From contig JAKLQR010000130.1 of assembly GCA_022013235.1 (NCBI GenBank), forward strand, positions 1 to 6,506: DNA of 6,506 nucleotides, written 5' to 3'. The notes under the pieces were generated by a model. The model did no database searches, had not been told where the DNA came from, and saw only the letters and a list, made by a program, of their open reading frames with translations. A program made the position numbers and the translations under genes. Of the stretch, positions 1-6,100 are shown one piece after another. Position 1 is the first letter of the stretch, and each line of letters opens with the position of its first letter. The stretch is from Thermodesulfovibrionales bacterium. GTDB lineage: Bacteria; Nitrospirota; Thermodesulfovibrionia; Thermodesulfovibrionales; SM23-35.

Positions 1-246
1 CCCGCCTCCAAGTGTACGGTCAAATTCAACCATCCCGGTTTTAAGCCTCATCTCCGGGGCAAGGGAAATGGCATCAATGGTCTGGGGCTGGCTCATGGCA
101 TAAGACGTTTTCCCTTTGCGCTCGGATTTGACCAGCTCCTCCACCATACTGTTCCATTCGCCGCAGTCAGGGCATCGCCCCAGCCATTTTAGTGCCTGGT
201 ACCCGCAGCTCTGGCATACATAAATGGGTTTTTTCTGTTTTGTCAT
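1..246 (-). CDS. radA: DNA repair protein RadA (Sms), N-terminal part, cut by the window edge
   Basis: RadA is a RecA-related ATPase that helps process recombination intermediates by driving branch migration. The first 82 residues are visible. They begin MTKQKKPIYVCQSCG and carry the diagnostic N-terminal C4 zinc finger with Cys11, Cys14, Cys25 and Cys28 (CQSCG...GRCPDCGEW). Near the edge comes EFDRTLGGG, the segment that precedes the Walker A loop in RadA; the ATPase core and Lon-like domain lie outside the window. The ATG at 246 is chosen because the zinc finger follows at the usual distance. The ribosome-binding site is weak (an AGAG about 10 bases upstream). GC content is about 53%, clearly above the polysaccharide genes to the right, from which it is divergently oriented. 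The family call is firm; only the C-terminal extent is unknown. Confidence 0.95.
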   Translation of the reverse strand, partial: MTKQKKPIYVCQSCGYQALKWLGRCPDCGEWNSMVEELVKSERKGKTSYAMSQPQTIDAISLAPEMRLKTGMVEFDRTLGGG

Positions 247-462
247 TTCCCGAGATCTCTATGCGTCCTAATTGAAATTTTACGACTTATTGAAAATATA
301 TTGCTCCTGGTATCTATCCTTATTAACCCGTCTAAACCCTCTCGCCTGACTGGATATGCGAAGCGGAAAAAGCTCCAAACAAAAACTATTCAGAAACTGC
401 CTGATTTGCAAGATTTAATTTGAAAATTCTTAACAAAAATGTTACGAGTGCCTACATAAATA
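247..462. other. AT-rich intergenic stretch with no recognised gene
   Basis: This is the spacer between the divergent radA start and the first remnant of the polysaccharide locus. Both strands were read in all frames; stops are frequent and no family is recognisable. No convincing sigma-70 promoter for radA was found, although it should lie here. No clear terminator hairpin, tRNA or insertion-sequence end was seen. A short direct repeat ATTGAAA occurs at 271-277 and 289-295, which could be chance in AT-rich DNA. The stretch may be decayed coding sequence, as the DNA just to its right is, but nothing shows this directly. Confidence 0.5.
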
Positions 463-621
463 CAACTTGACATTAAATCGCAAAACAATATTTATTATTG
501 GCCGGGATTTTGTGGGAAGCGATACTGTGTGCTCAGCAAAACTGCCCTTTTTACGTACAAATACAGTGATTTGTATGCGCCGGATTGCGAAGGCGGAATT
601 CTCTGGTCCGACAAACCTTAA
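463..621 (+). pseudogene. rfbC: Decayed C-terminal fragment of dTDP-4-dehydrorhamnose 3,5-epimerase
   Basis: RfbC (RmlC) makes dTDP-4-keto-L-rhamnose in dTDP-rhamnose synthesis. Read in frame from 463, the peptide contains WPGFCGKRYCVLSKTALF and then YKYSDLYAPDCEGGILW. These align with the family's C-terminal part, roughly PPGFAHGFCVLSETALF followed by YKCTDYYAPEAEGGIRWND. The frame ends at TAA 619-621, about 30 residues short of the usual end. The GFAHGF-type motif has become GFCGKRY, losing the conserved His. An in-frame stop (457-459) lies just upstream, no start codon fits, and the N-terminal two thirds of the gene is missing. The fragment is therefore a dead remnant. Similarity is strongest from about 499 to 612; the part before 484 is less certain. 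Confidence 0.8.
467..496 (+). promoter_or_regulatory. Possible sigma-70 promoter inside the rfbC remnant
   Basis: A perfect -35 hexamer TTGACA (467-472) is followed after 18 bases by a moderate -10-like TTTATT (491-496). TATTTA at 489-494, with a 16-base spacer, is an alternative. It faces wzm and is the only reasonable plus-strand candidate upstream of the transporter genes. It lies within dead coding sequence and the -10 match is imperfect, so it may be chance. Confidence 0.3.
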
Positions 622-711
622 GTAAATAGGGCCGTATATCAGGCTGGCGTGTCTTTGGTTGTAAATGCAGCAGCTTATACGGCAATTGATCATGCAGAAT
701 CTGAGTCGAGA
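622..711 (+). pseudogene. rfbD: Internal fragment of dTDP-4-dehydrorhamnose reductase
   Basis: RfbD (RmlD) is the last, NAD(P)H-dependent step of dTDP-L-rhamnose synthesis. Directly after the TAA of the rfbC fragment, in the same frame, the sequence reads AVYQAGVSLVVNAAAYTAID then HAESES. This matches the conserved Rossmann-fold segment of RfbD around residues 45-75 (consensus like DLVVNAAAYTAVDKAESE). The N-terminal NAD(P)-binding motif is absent, and similarity stops just before the wzm start at 721, so only about 30 of some 290 residues remain. The fragment runs in frame into wzm with no stop, and GTG at 649 could formally start a chimeric longer protein. It is best read as a deletion scar left where rfbC and rfbD once preceded the transporter genes. 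Confidence 0.82.
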
Positions 712-720
712 GAAATTGAA

Positions 721-1524
721 ATGATAAAAAGCCTTTTTTACTTCATCAGGCTGATATTCTTACAAAAATATCTGATTATATCCATGGCCAAGAGGGAAGT
801 GGCAACCCAGTATGTGGGATCTCTGCTGGGTTTCATATGGACGTTTATCAATCCCATGGTCATGATTTTTGTATTCTGGGTCGTCTTCAGCGTGGGATTC
901 AGAGTACAGCCCAAAAACGATGTCCCATTTGTTGTATGGCTGACAGCCGGTATGGCCGCCTGGTTTGTTTTTGCCGATATCGTTAATGGGTCTGCAGGTA
1001 TTATTGTCTCAAACGCCCATCTAATCAAGAAAACACTCTTTCATTCCCATATATTACCTGTAATAAAAATCATTGCCTGCCTGATTACTCACTCAGTGTT
1101 CCTGCTTGTTCTTATTGGTTTAATTATTTTTCAAAGAATGCCTTTCAGTTTTTATTACTTTCAGTTTCTTTATTATCTCTTTTGTATGTGTGTTCTTGCC
1201 CTTGGACTGGGCTGGGCTGTTTCCGCCTTAAATCCTTTCATCAGAGATATTGGTCAGATAGTCGGTGTTGTCCTCCAGATGGGATTTTGGGCAACACCTA
1301 TATTTTGGGATATTAATATGATGCCACCCAAAATCCAGATAGTACTCAAACTGAATCCCATGTTTTATGTTGTTCAAGGATACCGCGAGTCTTTTATCTA
1401 TTTTTCGCCTTTTTGGAAGCACCCATACCAGACACTTTATTTTTGGATAGTGGCAATTGCCATATTTATAATCGGAGCATTAATCTTTAAGAAACTGAAA
1501 CCACAATTCGCCGACGTTTTGTAA
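721..1524 (+). CDS. wzm: ABC-2 type polysaccharide/O-antigen export permease (Wzm-like)
   Basis: This is the inner-membrane channel subunit that moves undecaprenyl-diphosphate-linked polysaccharide across the membrane together with the ATPase encoded next door. The product is 267 residues, normal for the family. The N-terminal amphipathic region is followed by the family hallmark KREVATQYVGSLLGFIW (24-40). Hydrophobic segments lie at about 37-60, 70-90, 111-137, 147-170, 176-198 and 238-257. The LNPMFYVVQGYRESF motif (211-225) and the C-terminal FKKLKPQFADVL are also typical of Wzm. ATG 721 is preferred over GTG 649, because the 24 extra residues are an rfbD scar, and over ATG 784, which would remove the usual N-terminus. 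A GAGAG-type ribosome-binding site sits at 708-712. The polysaccharide exported cannot be told from this gene. Confidence 0.93.
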   Translation: MIKSLFYFIRLIFLQKYLIISMAKREVATQYVGSLLGFIWTFINPMVMIFVFWVVFSVGFRVQPKNDVPFVVWLTAGMAAWFVFADIVNGSAGIIVSNAHLIKKTLFHSHILPVIKIIACLITHSVFLLVLIGLIIFQRMPFSFYYFQFLYYLFCMCVLALGLGWAVSALNPFIRDIGQIVGVVLQMGFWATPIFWDINMMPPKIQIVLKLNPMFYVVQGYRESFIYFSPFWKHPYQTLYFWIVAIAIFIIGALIFKKLKPQFADVL

Positions 1525-1635
1525 AGGTACAGATAAAAGATTATAGTTCGGTTCACTCATTCCGCTTGCACCTGGATAATATTGGTATACTGTTTTCATT
1601 CCAGGAAGTTGTAGAAATACCGAGACGTTAAATTT

Positions 1636-3045
1636 ATGATCGACGATATCGCTATTAGTGTCAGGGAAGTAACCAAAACCTACAAGCTCTACGACACTCA
1701 TGCTGACAGGGTCAAGGAAGCATTCCATCTTTTGAGGAAAAAATATCATCGCCCCTTTAATGCCTTGACCGATGTTTCCTTTAATGTAAACAAAGGGGAA
1801 ACCCTTGGTATTATTGGTCGAAACGGTAGCGGCAAATCCACATTGCTGCAAGTCATATGTGGCATCCTGCAACCCACATCAGGAAGCGCTGAGGTCAACG
1901 GAAGAGTATCTGCCCTCCTTGAACTGGGCGCTGGCTTCAATCCTGAATTTACAGGTCGTCAAAATGTTTATATCAATGCGTCAATACTCGGTTTGGCACG
2001 TGAAGAGATAGAGTCGCGTTTTGACGAAATTGCTGCATTCGCAGATATAGGCGATTTTATTAACCAACCTGTAAAGTTGTATTCAAACGGTATGGTTGTC
2101 AGGCTTGCTTTTGCCGTAGCCATAAGCATTGAGCCGGATATCCTTATTGTGGATGAGGCACTTGCTGTGGGAGACGAAGCATTTCAGCGCAAATGCTTTG
2201 CCCGTATTAAGCAAATTCAGGAACGAGGTGGCACCATCCTATTTGTATCACACGGAGCAGGAACAATTGTTGAGCTTTGCAACCATGCTTTATTGATTGA
2301 TCAGGGAGAACTTCTTATTGGGGGTTCGCCAAAACAAGTGGTTTCTCATTATCACAAAATGATTTATGCTCCCCCGGAAAGAATTGAAGAGATGAAGAAA
2401 GAATGGCAGGGTGATCCAAATCGGTTGAACCTTGTTTGGGATAAGAATGAAGAGGAAAAAGAAAACAAAAATGAGAAAAGCAGTAGAAATGGAGTAGAAA
2501 AGAAAGAAAAAGAAAAGCCTGTCCAGGAATCATTTTATGTCCCGGACATGTCGCCTCAAAGTACTGTTTACTATGAAAAACGCGGAGCTGTGATTGAGAA
2601 TCCTCATATTACCACTTTGGATGGCAGGCAGGTCAATATACTCGTGAATGGAGAAGAATATATCTACACCTATTCAGTCTTTTTTGAACGTCCGGCCTTT
2701 CAAGTACGCTTCGGAATGTTGATCAAAACAGTCAGCGGCTTGGAAATCGGAGGAGCCGCGACAGCTCCCATGAGAGAAGGTATTGACTATGTCGAAAACG
2801 CAACGTGTTGGTGTGTGAAGTTTCATTTCCGTTGTATTCTAACCCCAGGGGTTTATTTTCTCAATGCCGGCGTTCTGGGAATAATTAACGGATCTGAAGA
2901 ATACTTAGACAGAAATATTGATATTGCTATGTTTCGAGTTCAGGACAATGAAAATAAAACTGCTACGGCAATTGTTGATTTCATTGAACACGCGGAAGTG
3001 GTGATGGTTGAACGAGAATCAAATATAAAGGCGATCGAAGCCTGA
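1636..3045 (+). CDS. wzt: ABC transporter ATPase with C-terminal carbohydrate-binding domain (Wzt-like)
   Basis: This is the cytoplasmic ATPase partner of Wzm, powering export of a lipid-linked polysaccharide. The nucleotide-binding domain spans about 1-240: Walker A GRNGSGKST (61-69), signature LYSNGMVVRLAFAVA (148-162; the usual YSSGM is YSNGM), Walker B ILIVDE (169-174) and switch His206 in LFVSHG. A linker of about 60 residues follows, with a Lys/Glu-rich low-complexity core (271-295, A-rich DNA at about 2449-2518). Residues about 305-455 form a beta-rich domain resembling the Wzt C-terminal domain (FGMLIKTVSGLEIGG; LTPGVYFLNAGV). In E. coli O9a that domain binds the chemically capped end of the O-chain. 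The length of 469 residues fits long, chain-end-sensing Wzt proteins. It lies 111 bases after wzm, a wider gap than usual for this pair. The ATG is supported by the typical IAISVREVTKTYKLYD start; the ribosome-binding site is weak. Confidence 0.93.
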   Translation: MIDDIAISVREVTKTYKLYDTHADRVKEAFHLLRKKYHRPFNALTDVSFNVNKGETLGIIGRNGSGKSTLLQVICGILQPTSGSAEVNGRVSALLELGAGFNPEFTGRQNVYINASILGLAREEIESRFDEIAAFADIGDFINQPVKLYSNGMVVRLAFAVAISIEPDILIVDEALAVGDEAFQRKCFARIKQIQERGGTILFVSHGAGTIVELCNHALLIDQGELLIGGSPKQVVSHYHKMIYAPPERIEEMKKEWQGDPNRLNLVWDKNEEEKENKNEKSSRNGVEKKEKEKPVQESFYVPDMSPQSTVYYEKRGAVIENPHITTLDGRQVNILVNGEEYIYTYSVFFERPAFQVRFGMLIKTVSGLEIGGAATAPMREGIDYVENATCWCVKFHFRCILTPGVYFLNAGVLGIINGSEEYLDRNIDIAMFRVQDNENKTATAIVDFIEHAEVVMVERESNIKAIEA

Positions 3046-3103
3046 ACTTAGGTACGGTAGAGTGATATCGAAAATATCTGATGAAAAGGATAACAAAACA
3101 AAC

Positions 3104-6100
3104 ATGAAAAAATCAGTAATACCGAGTCGTCGGGCCATTATTGTTCTGGGCATGCACCGCAGCGGCACATCCGCTTTAGCGCGGACGCTCAATTTATGCG
3201 GTGTTGATCTAGGAAGTAATCTGATGCCTCCCGGACCAGAGGATAACGTAAAAGGCTTTTGGGAACATTTGGACATTTTTCAGGCGAATGAAAAACTGCT
3301 TCGCGGCCTGAATTCATCCTGGGATGATGTCCGAGCCCTCCCTGACAGATGGTGGACTTCAGATTTTGCAGGGGCCTATAAGCTGGAAATCATCAGTATT
3401 CTGGAGCGTGATTTTTCCAATTCCCCTTTATGGGGAGTTAAGGACCCAAGAATATGCCGTTTTTTACCTCTGTGGCGTCCTATACTGGAGCAGACGGACA
3501 ATAAACCCTTATTTTTAATTATTGTGAGGAATCCTCTCGAAGTCGTGGCCTCGCTGGCAAAACGTGATGGGTTTTCGAAAGGCAAATCCTGTCTGTTGTG
3601 GCTTAAGCATTTGATAGAATCTGAAAAAGGAACACGAAATGCGTCCAGAGTGTTCGTCACATATGAAGAATTACTTTCAGACTGGAAGGGTGTTTTATCA
3701 TACATAAAAAAAACTTTTAACTTCAAATGGCCTATTGCTTTTAAAAAAGCAGCACCCCAGATAGAAGCATTTCTGTCAAGCAGTCTTCGACATAATGAAA
3801 TTAATGATGATATCTTGATCGAGGATCAAAATTTATCTAAATGGATCAGTCATGCATACCTTGCAGCCAAAAAAGCTGTTGAAGGGGATGATGGTCATCT
3901 TATAAAGATTATGGACGCAATTGGGGCTGCACTGAGGGAAGTCGAAACCTTATATGAACCCGCAATAACAGATTTAAAGGACAAACATCAATCTGCAATT
4001 GTTCAACTCCATCAACTTGAGGCCGAGCGCGATGAAGTGATCGGAGGACTTCGTACCCAACTTGGGGAGAGGGACGAACATATCCAGGAGCAGGCCCGTC
4101 AGATTGAGCACCAGAATGGTGTGATCCAGGAGCAGACTCAAGAGATCCTGACCAAGAATACTCATATTTGTAATATTGAATCTCAATTAAACCTGATAAA
4201 AGGATCCAAAGTATGGCGAATTGCCGAGTTTTTTCGACGATTGGTTTATCAAAAGTTGCTAGGAAGATTTCCATTGGTGCAGAGGGGGGTCTTGATCTTA
4301 AGTACGGAAGGTTTTAGGGCATTCTACGTCAAATCAAAAAGAAAACTGAGGGATTATTATTCAACAAATAAACATACACCAGAAAAAAATTATAGGCGAA
4401 GATCCGGGCTTTATGAAGTATATATTGAAAATAACAAGATTTATCCCCATGTTCGAAGATTATTGACCGATGCTTCAACACAGTTCGAATACAGACCATT
4501 GATTAGCATCATTATGCCGGTTTACAATGTAGAACCGCGTTGGCTTAAAGCCGCAGTGAAGTCTATAATTCAGCAGATCTATACAAATTGGGAATTATGC
4601 ATAGCAGATGATGCTTCTACAAATAAAAAAACACTTGAGTTTTTAAAATGCTATGAGAATCATGAGAATATCAAAATCGTATTCAGAACCAAGAATGGGC
4701 ATATTTGTGCTGCAAGCAATTCTGCTGCGGATCAAGCTAAAGGAGAATTTGTTGCATTTATGGACAATGACGACGTTTTGGCACCCAATGCCTTATTCGA
4801 AATTGTCCGCATATTACAAGATCATCCAGATACCGACCTTATTTACTCCGATGAAGACAAAATAGATGAAAATGATAAGAGATATGATCCGCAATTTAAG
4901 CCTGATTGGTCTCCCGAATTGTTTTTGTCATATAATTACGTCAATCATTTTACCTGCATTCGCCGAAAGCTCTTTGAAACTGTTGGAAGATTTCGGACAG
5001 GCTATGAAGGGGCACAGGATTATGATCTGATCTTGCGAGTCATAGAAAAGACAAACAAAATAAGGCACATCTCCAAGGTACTGTATCACTGGAGAGCTAT
5101 AAAAGGTTCTGTTGCCTTTGAGGCCGCAGATAAGCCGATTATGCACACTTCGGCTCGGAGAGGGCTTAAAGAGCATTTGAAGCGGAAGGGCATCGAGGCA
5201 GGAATATACCAGCCAGAATTCGCGAAATCGATGGGCCTCCCGATTAGTCAACTCGACTGGTCTGATGACGGGCTCTCTGTCGCGATAATAATTCCGACCA
5301 AGAACCAGTACAAACTCTTAAAGAAATGTATTGAATCAATCATTAAGCTAACCACCTATAGTAATTATGAGATTGTTGTTGTTGACAATGATTCCGATCA
5401 AGGGGATACATTAGATTATTTGAAGGACCTAGTTGATAAGGGCATAAGAACAGAACGTATTGGAAACGATGGGGGGCCGTTTTCCTTTAGCCGAATAAAT
5501 AATCTTGCTGTGCAAAGAGTAAATACAGAATATATTCTTTTCTTGAACAACGATATTGAGGTGTTGGAGCCAAAGTGGCTTTCAAGATTGGTGGGGTATT
5601 TGAGTATTCCCGGAGTTGGTGTTACAGGTGCTAGATTGTTCTATCCCAACAAAACAATACAGCATGCCGGTGTGGTATTGGGAATGCACGATGGAATTAT
5701 TCCTGATAACGCTTTCTTGAATCATCATTACAGCAATATAAGTTATTATTTCATGGCAGAGGTAGCACGGAATTGTTCGGCAGTTACAGGTGCCTGCCTT
5801 ATGACTCGGCGTTCTGATTTCATCAGAAGTGGAGGTTTCAACGAACAAGACTTCAAAGTGTCACTGCAAGATGTCGATTATTGTTTACGATTGGCCAAAG
5901 AAGGTCTTCGAACGGTCTATGTGGCCGGCGCAAAATTAATTCACCATGAATCAATGTCACGCAACCTGGAGGATGATCCACGAGAATTAGCTCGATTAAG
6001 GAAAACATATGTGCTAAACGATGATCCCTATTATAATCCAAATCTGTCCAAGATTAATTCATTTGCACCTGATGCAGGCAGTGGCGCGGTGGATTATGAA

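Noticed and set aside
247..462. Possible insertion-sequence end or terminal inverted repeat between radA and the polysaccharide locus
   Set aside because: No inverted-repeat pair, target duplication or transposase fragment could be made out by eye.
442..693. Minus-strand open frame of 83 codons across the rfbC/rfbD remnants
   Set aside because: The opposite strand carries clear RfbC- and RfbD-like peptides; the minus-strand peptide resembles nothing and has no context.
1480..1872. Minus-strand open frame of 130 codons spanning the wzm-wzt gap
   Set aside because: It overlaps the end of wzm and the Walker A region of wzt, both firmly assigned on the plus strand, and its peptide matches no known family.
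3051..3060. GGTACGGTAG as a possible ops/JUMPstart element (core GGCGGTAG)
   Set aside because: The match to the core is imperfect, it sits mid-operon and not in the leader, and no second element is present.
3909..4274. Minus-strand open frame of 121 codons
   Set aside because: It lies opposite the coiled-coil part of the multidomain gene, where Gln/Glu/Arg codons and higher GC remove stops from the complementary strand.
4653..4865. Plus-strand open frame of 70 codons in another frame
   Set aside because: It is a shadow of the first GT2 domain, whose motifs (AASNSA, DNDD, YSDEDK) run through the same bases in the real frame.
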